Assembly (NCBI GenBank): GCA_022393335.1
Contig: JAJEKB010021255.1
Span: forward strand, 73,861-137,860
From: Macrotrachela quadricornifera
Lineage: Eukaryota; Rotifera; Eurotatoria; Philodinida; Philodinidae
Length of the DNA: 64,000 nt
Direction of reading: 5' to 3'
Shown: positions 1 through 13,000 of the stretch, in pieces
How positions within the stretch are numbered: position 1 is the stretch's first letter
Layout: every line of letters starts with the position of its first letter
The notes under the pieces: generated by a model
The model's database searches: none
What the model saw: the letters and a program-made list of their open reading frames with translations, nothing else
What the model was told of the DNA's origin: nothing
Made by a program: the position numbers and the translations under genes

Positions 1-923
1 TTTACAAAAAAACATGCGACATTTATGATTGAGATTAATGTCAAAAAAGTTCAATAAAAAATCGACGAACATTTTTACAAATTGACCAAAATTGTTTTCG
101 AAATGTTGTTGATGCCAATGTGTATAAATAGAATGATATCTATACATATACAAAATGATTGATTAAAACCTTTCATCGTTCGAGAAAACTCAATTTTTGT
201 TAAAAATTTCGGAATAAAGATAAATGCATGGGAAGATAGCTTGTTCTCTATTCCGACTTGAATTACTTTTTCAAATTCTTTTCCCATTGTTTAAGAGTAT
301 GTCACTGTGATACTTGTTCTCATTAAAAAAGTAAGAATTTTAAAAAGGGACTGTAATGCTTTGTATCTTGACATATTGAATGAATTTGCATATAGAATTC
401 TTTGCCACAAGATCAAAAAATCATAAATTGAGAAAAAGGCCTGTTTTTAAGCAGCTGATTACAGAAATCATCAAAACCTTTAGCTAAAAAAAAAAGGAGA
501 TTTTGGATAGAAATACATTTAATTTGTGAAAGATCCAAAGTCACGCTATCTTCCTACCTACCGAATGGGGCAGAATAAATGATCGTGTTTTGGATTTCAA
601 TTTTCATTCACTAGATCTTTACTAGCTTGCAACATTTATTAAAAATATTTTTTCAAGATTTTTAAAAATCGGAATATTTGAGAATTTTCGAAATGAGAAA
701 TACATATTCCATTGGGATTCAAATGATTAAATATATAATGTGTGTTTGGACAGAGCAATTTAGTTTGCCAAATAATTCATCTCACAACTACCGGTTTATA
801 TATAGTGATAAATTGCACTAATTGGAACCTATTGTTGATCTTTGTTTGGTGAATATCTCGATCAAACAACATTATATAAGACTGAAAATTTTACTAGGAG
901 AAGAGAAAATACCTTAAAGTGTC
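1..923. other. AT-rich stretch with no gene seen
   Basis: No open frame here shows recognisable protein features or family resemblance. The sequence is AT-rich with short homopolymer runs. It lies downstream of the minus-strand receptor gene and may hold its 3' UTR. Confidence 0.4.
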
Positions 924-1877
924 TTATTCAATAAAAATATTAAAACTAATAAAAATAAGTAAAATTATTAAACATACTGCACAATGAGTATAAAGTAGAT
1001 TTGATGACATTAAATTAAAAAAATTGTCAATAGATATTTGTTCAGGTGTTTTTTGATATGTTCGTGTTATAAATGCATATAATGTATATATTGTATTTGG
1101 AAAATTTAATAAAATAAAAAAAATAACTTGAATAGAATTTATTTTAATTAATTGAATATTTCTTCGAGCAATTCTTTCATCTTGATCATTTAAATTTTGT
1201 ATAACTGTATTTATATTTCTATCCGTAAAAGCACTTGGATGTATATTTCGATCACATCTTAGAAAAAATCTTCTATTTATTATACGTTTTAAAGTTAATG
1301 TTGTAAAGAATATTAATATAATAAGTGGAATAATTGCAAAAATTGCATTTTGAATTGAATAAAACATTAAATAAGAACCATTTGATGATGGAACACAACC
1401 ACTTAATTCAGGACGAAATCCAATTGGACCATGAAGTTGAAATAATGAGATTAAAATTAAACTAATTATTGTTATTTTTCGAGATAGATTTAAATTATTT
1501 TGATGATGAATATTTGCATTTAATGATGTTATTAACCAACGATCAATTGATATTAAACATAAAAAATAACGAGATAATAACATACCATTTAGAAAAAAAT
1601 AAATACGAAATTTACAAAAAAATATTGATGAATGTGTTAAATCAAAACCACTTAATGATATTACTGAACGAACAAGACAACCAAAACAAAGAACAATTAT
1701 ATAAATTATTGACATTACAAGAAAATATAATGAACAACTATTTGTTTTTAATGGATATTTTCTAAATACAATTATATTTGCCATATTACCTAATATACCT
1801 AATATAAATACTGGTATTAAATAATATCCATTTATATATGTTAAAATTTCACGAAGTTTAATTGCTAATGTTGACAT
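924..1877 (-). CDS. Rhodopsin-like G protein-coupled receptor
   Basis: Single-exon gene for a 317-residue membrane protein with about seven hydrophobic helices. TM1 (about residues 18-38) carries the class A Gly-Asn pair (GILGN). TM2 and TM3 follow at about 50-72 and 85-112. The end of TM3 reads SIDRW where most class A receptors have D/E-R-Y. A Cys in the second extracellular loop (SGCVPSS) could pair with the FCKFR Cys before TM3. TM5 lies near 170-195, and a basic third loop holds RRFFLRC and DERIARR. TM6 and TM7 follow. The last helix ends the protein without NPxxY or a cytoplasmic tail, so the C-terminus may be shortened or continue in an unseen exon. It resembles the large class of orphan peptide/chemosensory-like receptors in rotifers. 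Ligand unknown. The start is the first ATG of the frame. An opposite-strand frame of 98 codons inside it is a shadow. Confidence 0.8.
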   Translation of the reverse strand: MSTLAIKLREILTYINGYYLIPVFILGILGNMANIIVFRKYPLKTNSCSLYFLVMSIIYIIVLCFGCLVRSVISLSGFDLTHSSIFFCKFRIYFFLNGMLLSRYFLCLISIDRWLITSLNANIHHQNNLNLSRKITIISLILISLFQLHGPIGFRPELSGCVPSSNGSYLMFYSIQNAIFAIIPLIILIFFTTLTLKRIINRRFFLRCDRNIHPSAFTDRNINTVIQNLNDQDERIARRNIQLIKINSIQVIFFILLNFPNTIYTLYAFITRTYQKTPEQISIDNFFNLMSSNLLYTHCAVCLIILLIFISFNIFIE

Positions 1878-3370
1878 TTAACTATTCTTTAAATTAAATT
1901 ATTTAATACTATTTTATTTAAAAAAAGTTTTTCTCTAGAATTTAATTATAAATTTAAAAAGAAAAAAGGAAGTTTGTTTTCATATCCGATGCTATTATCG
2001 ATTAACTACGTCATTAAAATTCATAAAACTTTTTTTTTAGAAATTTTTTAAAAGAAATACGTCATTATTCAATACACTATATTAGATGGTGAAAACATGA
2101 AATAGAAAATGAAACGGTTTTTTTTTTGTTCGAAAAAGACTGAAATATGTGTAAATGAGTTCGACAAATGAATATCGGCTTGTCTAGTGAAACATATTCA
2201 AATTTCGGTATAAATTTCAATCAGAGACGATTGAATTCACTAGTATAAAGAAAGCATAGTATTGATCCTCTTTCATATACTTGGATTAACACTATGTTTT
2301 ATCCTTGTAGGCAAATCAATAGCCGCTTATATTTAACTTTGTTAGTTTGGCAATGAGAGTTCTAATTTGTTCAAATATTATCAACATTGTTAGAAAATAC
2401 TTCGAGCTAAATTTCTATTTTATTCATTATTATTGTTCTACGGATATTTTTATATAAAATATAAACTAATATTAAAAAACAAATAACGTAAAAGCAATAA
2501 ATTTACTAGCTAGAGGTTTTCATTTATCGCCAATATTTAAAAATAAAATAAAATAAATCTTTATCTATACAAAGAAAAAGTAGAGCAATATTATTTTTAT
2601 AAGAATGAAATAGAGATGACATTTAATATATTTATCTTATAAAGTACACCCAGGCAAAACATATATTTTAAAAAACCTTAGAAGAAATTGTTTCTTCATT
2701 TTCTTTGTTTATTTTCATGAATAAAACTTATAGGAATGAGAAAATAGAAAGACATTTTTCAAAAAAAGTTAATAAATTGATTATTTATGAATTTGCTTTG
2801 TACCATTTTGTAATGAATTTTATATGAAATGGAAGTTCGTCAAAAATGGCGTTTATTCGTATTAAATAATGAGGATTATGAAAACCTTTTAATGCCGAGC
2901 TCAACATATTTCATACTTTTTTAGGATGGAAAATTAAAGTATTTAGTGATTCAAGAAAAACATTTTACTCGATTTTTGAATTAATGGCACTTTACTTTTC
3001 TACTACACAAAAAGTATAAAATTTCTAAAAGTTTCATAATTCGTACTATTTAGTGTGAATAAACCTCATTTTTGACAAATTTTCATTTGATATAGAATTC
3101 ATTATTTACTCTATTTGAAATTTTAGCGGTGCTCTTTATTAAAATATTATTTCTAACCTAGTATGTAGTGTACGTGTCAAATCGACATCTATCATCACTA
3201 TTGTGATCATTGATTTGCATTTCTATCCAACCACGTAATTGCACAATCATAAGAAATGTACGTCACAAGAAAAATGTAAACCTACGAAAGGAAAAAAACA
3301 CATTTCAACTACACATACTATACAGCGAACATATACATTAACGTAGCACAAATCTCAATAACTTTCATTG
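1878..3370. other. Intergenic, no gene seen
   Basis: About 1.5 kb of AT-rich DNA between two divergently oriented genes (the receptor on minus, the F-box/LRR gene on plus). It must contain both upstream regions, but I could not single out promoter motifs. Confidence 0.35.
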
Positions 3371-5916
3371 ATGTCTGACACAGTCACTCCATCTATTCTT
3401 ACTTTACCGGTAGAACTTGTCTATCGAATTCTTGATCATCTTGACAATTTTAATATTTTACGCTCGATAAGAGGTGTTTGTACACGTATTAATATGATTG
3501 TTGATAGTTATCATCGGTATCAGGTAAATTTCTTCTTTACCTCAATGTTTGATTTTCATCATTTTCAAAGTATTATTGACTTGAACAAAATATGTCAAAT
3601 CTTTGTAGTGTTTTCCGTCGTTTATTTCAATTATTAGATAGAAATAAATAGATTTTATAGTTTATTATCAATGATCATTTACTCTATCACTTAAAATAAG
3701 TAAATGACTTTCCACCGCCACTGTCTATTAAGACTAACGAAAACCAGCTAATAGAAAGAAAATTTTGCTTTACTATTCTATCATCAACTATATTTCATAA
3801 GCTTGTATTTTTTTTTAGAGATGAGAGTGTCTCCAATAGGATTTATACCTCCTTTTATATTTTAACACATTGCCTATAACCACATAACTTTAAAAGCGTC
3901 TTTCGCCAGAGCCCATAAAAAAGGCGATAGAGAAGATATAGAGCATAATATGGTTCGAAAGATTCCAAGATCGCTTCACCGTTAAGATAGTTCTCTACTT
4001 TTCAGCATATACAAAAAGGAGGTATATGTATACAAAACAACTAATAAAACCATGTCTAGCATATAAACGATCTATCATCGAATTTATTCGTATATCTTTT
4101 AATTATTTCAATATTCTTACTGTTTCTTCTAGACATTCACTACACTAGATCTCAGATACAACAGCATTGGACCCCAAGGAGCACAAAACCTTACCAATAT
4201 TCTGCAACATGAAAAACTAGTATATCCACAGATTTCTCATTCTATCATTCGGTGACTATTCCACATAGACACTCACTACCTTAAACCTTTCAAACAATCA
4301 AATCGGCGATCAAGGAGTACAATGTCTTGCCAATGTTCTTCGAAACAACAAAGTAAAATGCAATCAAACTTTTCAGTCTATTCATCATTTATTATTTTAC
4401 ATAGACAATCGCTATACTGAACCTTCATTACAATCAAATCGGATTACGAGGAGCTCAACTTCTTGCCAATATACTTCAACACAATAAAGTAACCTATCTC
4501 ATCAAGAGTAACATTTTACTTTTACTTTACTAGTAAATAGGGAAATAAGGTCCACGTAAAATTAAAGTAGATACCAGAGATGAGCACGATTTGATTTATT
4601 TTTTCGAAAACACGAATTACACAACTTTGCCTTTGTTATACAAAGATAACGATTTTTATTATCTTTAACCTTTATTATAGAATAAAATTAAAATAAAGTA
4701 ACATTCTTAATACAGACACTTACTACACTGAATCTTCATTACAATCAAATCGGTCCAGAAGGAACAGAACAACTTGCTAATGCTCTACAACAAAACAAAG
4801 TAAAATATCCCATAAAACTTCTCATCCTATTTGTCACTCACTATTTTATACAGACACTCACTACATTGGACCTTAGATCCAATAAAATTGGTCCACAAGG
4901 AGCCAAATATCTTGCGAATGCTCTGCAACAAAACAAAGTAGCCTACATCCAAATTTTTCACATTATCATTCACTCACTATTCCACACAGACACTCATCAC
5001 ACTGGATCTCTACAACAATCAGATTAATAGTCAAGGAGCGAAACATCTTGCTAACGCTCTGCAGCAAAACATAGTGACACATCCTCAAACTTCTCATTCT
5101 ATTACTCACTCATTCACTATTTTATACAGACACTCACCACGCTAAGCCTCGCAGCCAACCAAATCGATGATAAAGGAATACAATATCTTGCCAATATTCT
5201 ACAACAAAACAAAGTAATATACTCGACCAAACTTCTCATCTCATCTCTCGTTCATTATTTTACACAGACACTTACCGCATTGAACCTCTACAACAATCTT
5301 ATCGGATCCCTAGGAGCTCAACATCTTGCCGATGCTCTACAACAAAATAAAGTAATATGCTTCACAAATTTCTCATTCTATTTCTCACTCAGTGCTTTAC
5401 ACAGACACTCATCTCATTAAATCTCACATTCAATGGTATCGGTGGACGCGGAGCAACACATATTGCCAATAGTCTTCAACAGAATAAAGTAACACACTCT
5501 CAAACATTTCATCCTATCATTCACTTTCTATCTCGAACAGACACTCACTTCATTGAATCTTGCATCCAATCCAATCGGTAATCAAGGAGCAGAACATCTT
5601 GCCAATAGTCTTCAACAAAACAAAGTAATATATCGTCAAACATTTCATCTTATCATTCACTCTCTTTCTTTAACATAGACACTCATCTCACTCAACCTCA
5701 CATCTAATCAAATCGATGATCAAGGAGCACAGTATCTTGTCAATGCTCTACAACAAAATAAAGTAATATACCTTCAAACTTCTCATCCTATTTCTTACTT
5801 ACTACTTCATACAGACACTCATCACACTTGACCTCGAATATAATGATATTAGTGATCAAAGAAAGCAACGTATTAAGGAACTGCTGCAGATTAATCACGG
5901 ACAGACAGTATTGTAG
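3371..5916 (+). CDS. F-box protein with 12 leucine-rich repeats, 13 exons
   Basis: Predicted F-box substrate adaptor of an SCF-type ubiquitin ligase (family knowledge). Exon 1 (3371-3523) encodes 51 residues with an F-box core (LPVELVYRILDHL). LRR exons follow at 4133-4219, 4269-4352, 4405-4488, 4716-4799, 4854-4937, 4990-5073, 5130-5213, 5268-5351, 5405-5488, 5541-5624, 5679-5762 and 5815-5916. Apart from the first (87 nt) and last, each is exactly 84 nt and encodes one 28-residue RNase-inhibitor/NLRC3-type repeat of the pattern TLTTLxLxxNxIGxxGAxx. All introns are phase 0, GT-AG and mostly 50-55 nt. The stop is TAG at 5914-5916. Total about 398 aa. Unlike the other three F-box genes here, it lacks the roughly 330-residue middle domain: exon 1 splices across a 609-nt intron straight to the repeats. 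An undetected exon in that intron is possible. Confidence 0.8.
4489..4715 (+). other. Enlarged intron with probable short insertion
   Basis: This intron of the F-box/LRR gene is 227 nt, against about 50 nt for its neighbours. The stretch AATAAAGTAAC at its 5' boundary (about 4483-4493) recurs near 4690-4701, as if about 200 nt had inserted and duplicated the exon/intron junction. No terminal inverted repeat was recognised. Confidence 0.4.
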
Positions 5917-8724
5917 GAACATAAGAAAGATGAACGACTATAAATAACTATCGCATCGTTTTGTATTGATACAGTATATGTTTAATTTATGGAGATATCA
6001 TGAGCTTTACTGTACTATTATTTGATTGTACTCTTCGATCGTCATATGTTGTTTTATAGAAAATCGGATCCGCATCTGATTGTGAGAAACCATCTAAAAA
6101 TATCTAAGACAGTCTTACAAGAGTTCTTTCGACATAATTGTACTAAGACATACAGTTTTATTATCTTCACCATAGCTGATTTGGTCAACGAATATGAAGA
6201 AATGATTACTTTGAGAATTTCGATGTTTCATATATAAGAGAAAGAAGCGCTGATATTGTAAGATTGAACTGTTCAAAACCAACAGGTTTTTAGTCCAAAC
6301 ATATAAAGAAGCCAACAGTTTTTTTTTTACAGGATTTATGCTTGGGAAAAATCTATTTCTTGTTCTGTTGATGAACAAGAAGTTCTTTGCGTACTTGCAA
6401 GCATAAAATTGATTCAAAAAAATGCTAAATTCTTTTACATACCCAGAAATAATTCGCATAGCATGACATATGATGCAATCTTTGGCTTTTCAGTACTTCA
6501 GTGCATCAGAAACAAAACAGGTTTTTGACCTAAGCATCCAGAACATTCTACTCACTAATAGACTTATCTGTGAGCAAAATCTCAGATTGGAATATCATTA
6601 TTCAATTTTTTTTTATATGGACTGACACAATGGCTAAAATTTCAGTAGTTACTGTGTAATTCTAGACAGAAAGTCCAAGAGAACTTAGTTTCTTTAGAGT
6701 TTTCCACACCTCACTGGAGTTTATCTTATGAATAGAGTCCCAATTCAAACGTAATTTTACAGTTGAAAACGTTTTCTTGTAAGAAGAACATTTAATTATC
6801 AACATTTTTTGTCAAGTATAGACGAAAAGAGAAGAAGGATATCAAAGATACGTGTCCTTCCATCGTTTACAAGGAAGCACTTATTGATACTATATATTGT
6901 TTCCAGTTACGTTTATAAATTCATGAGTTTTAAAGACACACGGTCTTATGTGATTATAAAGATCTATATTAAAAAATAGTTTGAATATATATTAATAACG
7001 AATCATGTATTCAGATTTTGAAGATTATCTATTTTTTTGTATTTCACCAAAAAAGTCAAGTTAAATCACCATATCTAGTATTTTATTTATTAGAAATACA
7101 AAAGTGACTTCACCTCGCTGCCGATTACTAACTGATCAATCAGATGCCATTCCAAACATTATTTATGTTCATATATAATATTTGATGAAAGGAGAAACTA
7201 TCGCGTCATATAAACTGATACATTTTAAGCTATTCACATTCAAAAACAGTAATAAAAAACAGAGATACATACTACCTCTATCAGATCAATTTTTTCAACT
7301 ATCACCTATTAAAAATTGATCTAGCTTGAAAAAAAAAGTGCTCAGCAAGTTTTGGGTCTTTTTTTTACTTCTCTTTATTAGTCGTAATAATAAGTACATT
7401 ATATACATTACTCTGTCTTTCCTACACTTACTACACTCCTATTTTAGGGCACGAAAAATGATCACATTGATAAAGGTATTAATGTATCAATACGAATACT
7501 TAAATTTTTGATAAATTTTAGTTTAACAGAAGATAGTCGCTTGAGTTTTTTTTATCAAAATTAAATATTGTCGAGGCATTTTTGAAATATCACAATGGAT
7601 ATGTATATATGTTAGAGTAATAAACCAGTATTGAAAGTCATTTTCAATACTTTTGTTTCCCAACGAAAATGAAAGATAAAAAGAGTACGTAGTGTTCAAT
7701 AAAAAATGAGAAGTGGATAAGAAATTTTGATACATGACAGTATTTCAAATCGTAAAAATTATACTTTTATAAATAAAATATCAACGAAAACTTTTAACCC
7801 AAAAAAAGGATGTGAAAATTTAAAAAAAAATTTCTATTTCATATTTATTTTACTTTATCAATGATTTTTTCATACAAGAATATAAATATCAATAAATAAT
7901 ATATAGAAATCTATCTGTTAACACACATCGCTATATAAATAAGATATCATTTCTCGATTTGTATAAACTTTCTGTTTGAATCTAGAATAATTGTGGTCAC
8001 ATGTGGCTTCACAGTACGTAAACTTGCTTCTTAATCGCTAGTTCACTTGTTTTAATCTAACTTCTATCGTTTTAGATATGTCAATATTTCAACATTCCGT
8101 TCGCCTATAGTGAGGTAAAGACAATCGTTAGAGGATTGAGATGGCGACTCAGATAAAACCTGAGGCGAATTAAAGGATTTTTTAAATTTCAAATATTGAT
8201 CAAACCGCGTCTAAACGCAGTCGATTGCTGCGATTCACACGCAAACGAACCGCGATTCCGACGCGTTTTGAGACAAAAAATATTTACATGGGTCACAGAA
8301 TAGAAGTGTACCATATAATAGAGCGTCATACGATATAGAAGCTCAGTTTTAAGGTTTCAACTTCCCAAACATATTAGAAACCGATCTGTTCAAAATCAGC
8401 ATAGAATAGATAGTTTTGAAAACTTATTTTCTATCAATCGATAGATTAACATCTTTTAAATGTTGAAAAATATATACTAATCTGTATTAATATAGTAGTG
8501 GAGGAGCCCCTCCAGAAAATATCTTTAGCTTCGCCACTAGAGCTTACGTCAGTCGCAGAAATTTGAACCATTTGATCCTTTTATTTATTCCAGAATAGAA
8601 TAATATATATTTTTGAGAATTAATTCACTTAGAGAATCTACAGTTCAGTTAAGAACTTTAATAAAAACGATGAGAAAGTATCTTTATCTTCGTGACTATA
8701 GGACATCATTGTATTCTATTGACT
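5917..8724. other. Intergenic, no gene seen
   Basis: Frames here are short and low-complexity, with no domain signature. A GCG-containing stretch at about 8205-8275 belongs to a small dispersed repeat noted separately. Confidence 0.35.
8205..8280. repeat. GC-richer dispersed repeat containing CCGCG motifs
   Basis: Contains several CCGCG/CGCG words in an AT-rich background (AACCGCGTCTAAACGC, GAACCGCGATTCC). Related pieces with AACCGCG and CGCGGTTTTTGA occur at about 10115-10165 and 10310-10435. It looks like fragments of one dispersed element. No ends were defined. Confidence 0.3.
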
Positions 8725-9420
8725 TCAATGTGTCAAGACAAATGATTGAATATCTTCTTCTCGTTGTTGACGATAATTTGCCAAATAATCAAGACCAAAT
8801 CCATCGATAGGTGTGGTTGCATCTTTTTGAATAATTTGAATCAGAGTATGACTTTGATCTGGATATTGATATGAAAAGTAGATAGTTTTATTGTCTTCAT
8901 GATAGAATTGATTACCATATTCAGTTTCAATCAATGGACAATGGATTGATTTGGCATATGCCTCAATAATTTGATCATAATTTGAATGTGTTTGATCATA
9001 AAATAATCGAATCGAAATGTGAAATAGCTTATGATCAACAAACAAAAAGCAGACATAACTAAATCCATTTATTGATATATATGGTGGAATGAATTTGGTA
9101 ATTTGATCACCAAAATCATTTAATCTTAACCAAAAATATCTAACAACATCATTTTTATACTCATAAGCTTGTGGCAATGTGTTCCATAGCATTGTTGAAA
9201 ATGGTCGAGGGAGATGAGCATTTATATTTTGTGGACTATCTCCAAGTTGAAATTCATCAAAATTTGGTTTCCATATTGTTGACACAATTTCTGATTCTTC
9301 TGTTGCCATAGATTGTAATACAGTTTTTTGATTCAAACGATTTATGTGATTGTTGTTTGATGAACTGTCTATTCTATCAACAAGAACTCTAGATATTATT
9401 GAGTCTGTTATGTTCTTCTG
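8725..9420 (-). CDS. Hypothetical protein, family not recognised
   Basis: Open reading frame with normal amino-acid composition and no low complexity. The first in-frame ATG is at 9309, giving 194 aa. The frame stays open upstream to 9420, where AG ends a plausible acceptor (ATTAACAG), so an earlier exon may exist. The protein is hydrophilic at both ends with a beta-rich, Tyr/Phe/Ile-rich centre (YISINGFSYVCFLFVDHK) and a Glu/Asp-rich tail. No signal peptide, membrane segment or catalytic motif was seen. I do not recognise the family. Confidence 0.5.
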   Translation of the reverse strand, partial: QKNITDSIISRVLVDRIDSSSNNNHINRLNQKTVLQSMATEESEIVSTIWKPNFDEFQLGDSPQNINAHLPRPFSTMLWNTLPQAYEYKNDVVRYFWLRLNDFGDQITKFIPPYISINGFSYVCFLFVDHKLFHISIRLFYDQTHSNYDQIIEAYAKSIHCPLIETEYGNQFYHEDNKTIYFSYQYPDQSHTLIQIIQKDATTPIDGFGLDYLANYRQQREEDIQSFVLTH

Positions 9421-10114
9421 TTAATTATTACACATGCAATACTAAATAGTACTTCTTAGTTGCGTTAAATATGTAAATATAATTGCATTTCTTATCAACA
9501 AGAAAAAAACATGTGAAATATAAGAACGCAATCAAAGTTTTTATTTACTGTTATTGCTTACATCATTTTGTCAATGACTAATCATGTGTCATGAGTGTGA
9601 CACCATATCAATATGCGATTGACAATACAAATCTTGGCAACAAACGGCAGTTTATAACATTTTTTCTTAGTTTGATGAAATTGAAAATAATCGAATGAAA
9701 CTTTCACAAAAAATCAATTGAATTTTTCCTACTTTGAATATTTTCAGAGTAGTTCATGATCAAAAGCAGTTCTTGAGATACAAATAAAATTCTAATATAG
9801 ATGACGCTTATTCCCGAGATATTTTAAATACTCCTTAACATCGCAAGTCGATTCATTTTTTCCCAATCAGAAAAAAAGACTACATGATTATTTTTCTTTC
9901 CTTTTGCCTCTCTTGGTTGTAGCAAAAACATTGTTGAAAGAAAAAAAAGGATAATTTCTTATCTCGCTGTAGATGTCATATACGTACGCACTTACATGTA
10001 TTTACAGGAAAAGAGAGATAGGTGCTCTGACTAATGTAATATCATACGTACCCAAGATTAACAATTTGAACTTGATATGTTTATGATGTGTATTGGCTCA
10101 CCCACGGAGAAAAC

Positions 10115-10435
10115 AGTCCAGTTAAACCGCGATGAACTTACTTGTAAACGCGGTTTTTGAAATACAAATGGAATGCATAAAGACCAAGAAGATGTCGTGC
10201 CCTCGTATTTCGAAGATATTTTGTATAGAATATTTTTTAGGTCTTAATCACGAAAAAATGACTTAAGATATTTGTAATGAATTCTGACTCAGCTCAACGG
10301 ATCAGGTGATTTATAGAAAACCGTGTCAACCACGGTTTCGATTAATCGCGGCTTTTTATGATAGCAGGAGTCAAACCATTTATGCATCTCTAAAAAACCG
10401 TCTCAAGTCGCAGTTTTTGAGAGACGCGATTGATC
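10115..10435. repeat. Dispersed repeat pieces with CGCGGTTTTTGA motifs
   Basis: Short inverted words AACCGCG and CGCGGTTTTTGA recur, with diverged versions at 10312-10350 and 10395-10430. They resemble the stretch at 8205-8280. They probably derive from a hairpin-forming element. The boundaries are not clear. Confidence 0.3.
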
Positions 10436-12799
10436 AAAAACTATTTAAGGGAAGATATACAATTATACTATCTATACCCCAGTCGAATTTAGTAGGAATA
10501 GGAAGAAATTATTAATTTTCAGATTTAGATACTTCATATATAAGCCGTAGAGAGTTTTATCTGACACATTGTACTGTTCGAAAATTATATCACTATTTTA
10601 TTTATATCAAACCATAGAAATACTTCGCCACTTTAAAATAATTTTTAACTGATTAGAATTCTATAATCGTACAATTTCTTTCTATAAAGTAATTCAGAGT
10701 TAAAACAATAATAGAATCCATATTGAAGTACATTGTAAATTTTGTCTTAGTTAGCTATTTTCCTAGTATCAAAAGAAGTGATCATCTGAGCTTTAAGATT
10801 CATCTTTTATGGAGTATTATTCTCTTTTGTGTTGAAGTGACACCATAAAATGACAAGAAATTTTGCATAAAATGTCACACTTAACAGAAAAGATATTAAA
10901 AAGAATTTTAAATGTTTATTATAGATTATTTTAAAAGAATTTTAAGATGATTCTAACATATTTGGAACGTGAAACAAGGTAAAAATACGATCATGCGAAG
11001 TAAACCTAACAAGAGTGGGAAATCCATGTTTTACCAATCCTCAATAGAATGAAAATTGACTTGTAATTATCTTGTATGCTATAGCAAACTCAAAGTATTT
11101 AGTGCAAACTTCGGGAACTTTTCGATTATTTACCTCAATTTTATCAAGCATTTTTCTTTACTTTCTATTACAGCGTTTCGCAGTTTTTTGACCATAACAT
11201 CGTTATCACTCAATAGAAATTAACAATTTTTTTTACCAAAATGATCAGCAAAAAAAGCTCTACAAAGTCTGATATGAGAGAATATTTTCAGAGTACTCTT
11301 TTTATACGTTCATGAGTAAAAACAAAAATGTCCATGCTTTTTTGACCGCGCACTGTATGACATGGTCGAAGTCATCTAAACGATCTAGACACCATGGCGT
11401 AATAGGATTCGAAAAGTTATGGGTATTACGCCTGAGATAATTTCTAAAGATCTTATATATTATGGTTGCAAAGAGTTGAAAAGTTATCAATACTGCGCAC
11501 CGGACAACCTTTCAATTATATTTCTAACTGATTGAGTACTAACTACGTGTACTATGATAACTTTTAAAAGATGGAAAATGTTTTAGTGAGAAAATGTCAA
11601 TACGTAAGTGAGTTCAAACTTTCGAGTTTACCTCTCGAACTCCCTTTTTTTGACCTAAGTTATATCAAACACGTTTTTATCTCAAACGAAAAGAGCATGG
11701 AAGAATTCGAAGAGAAAACAGGACAAATTGACCGATTGAAAACCGATTCCATTCTGATTCATTTGGTTTAATAGTCTACACAGAAAAGGAGCAAAACAGG
11801 CATATCATGGCAAACTATGGACTTTAATTTGATCGGTTTATTTGTTCTATATGAAGCGAACCATATTTCTTTGGCTAGCGTGTTTGTTTCACTTCCTATG
11901 ACCTGAAATTTTTGAATATCAGAATTTCAATGAAGTTTTTTCAAAATACCTGGTTGATTCTCTACAGACCTACTATGGAAGAATTTCTGTTGAACTTCAC
12001 CAACGAGCGACTAGTCGCTCCCACTGTCAGATACAAAAGCACCAAAGCAAAACACTTCATAAGTTCACGACTGGTTATTGAAAACAACGCGTGCAAGTAT
12101 CCATGTAAGAGTACAAACTTATCTTGACTCTGATCTTGTTTTGACCTAATCATAAACAATCATACACACCTCTTTTTAGTTTTTTCCATATGATCCTTCC
12201 TTCAGCCAAGAGAATTTTTGCATCCTTGAGGAAGAGTATATATTGTTTTTTATAATGAACCCACATGCCAAACAAGCTAGTATCTCCAATAAGGAGCATT
12301 GATTTGACTTCACATTCTAGAGTCTTAATCAGTATTGATCACTTTACTAGTGATATAAACTTGCGCCGGATTGGAAGATTTTACTAAAGATATCATATAT
12401 ATTAGTACAGTAGTACGGCCAAACTAGTAACACTAATAATTGTATATCTCTGTTTGAAAAGTCTTCAAAATCAAACCATTTGAGACCGTTTAATAGCCCA
12501 CTGAAATCTATCACTCGGGCATATACCCGATTCAAAAGTGAGGAGACAATTAACCACTAGTCATCTGAGACATATTTAGGCACACTGGTCTAAGGATACA
12601 GATTTTGTGCGTTTTTGGACTCTGTTTAGGTAACTTTCACTTAAAAAACTACGATTTCATTCAAAACTAGTATCATATTCGGGATCATCGTTAAAAACTG
12701 AGTCGATTCATATATATTTTAAATAATTCTGAGTAAATTTTTTCTTTTAAAATTCCTGTACCCTTCCTCCTCAGGGATGGTCTGGTCAATAATGACACT

Positions 12800-13000
12800 A
12801 TTTTCGATAACTCAGCTATTTCTTGACGGATCCTTCTCATCTTCCTCAATCAACCAAGATATTGATGAGACAATTCTGTGCACAAAATTTCAGATCAGTT
12901 GCATGTAATTATGAAAAGCTATCGAATAAACGGACCGACGGACGGACACACTGACCGATTTTAGTAGTGTACTCACTTTTTGAGTACACAAAAACAAAGT
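12800..13000. repeat. Dispersed repeat ending in a GTACTCA hairpin
   Basis: This segment contains TTTCTTGACGGATCCTTCTC, GATATTGATGAGACA and the hairpin GTACTCACTTTTTGAGTAC. A reverse-oriented relative lies at about 48528-48715. Two copies within 64 kb indicate a dispersed family. Class unknown. Confidence 0.5.

Noticed and set aside
1469..1765. 98-codon plus-strand frame
   Set aside because: Antisense shadow of the 7TM receptor gene, with no features of its own.
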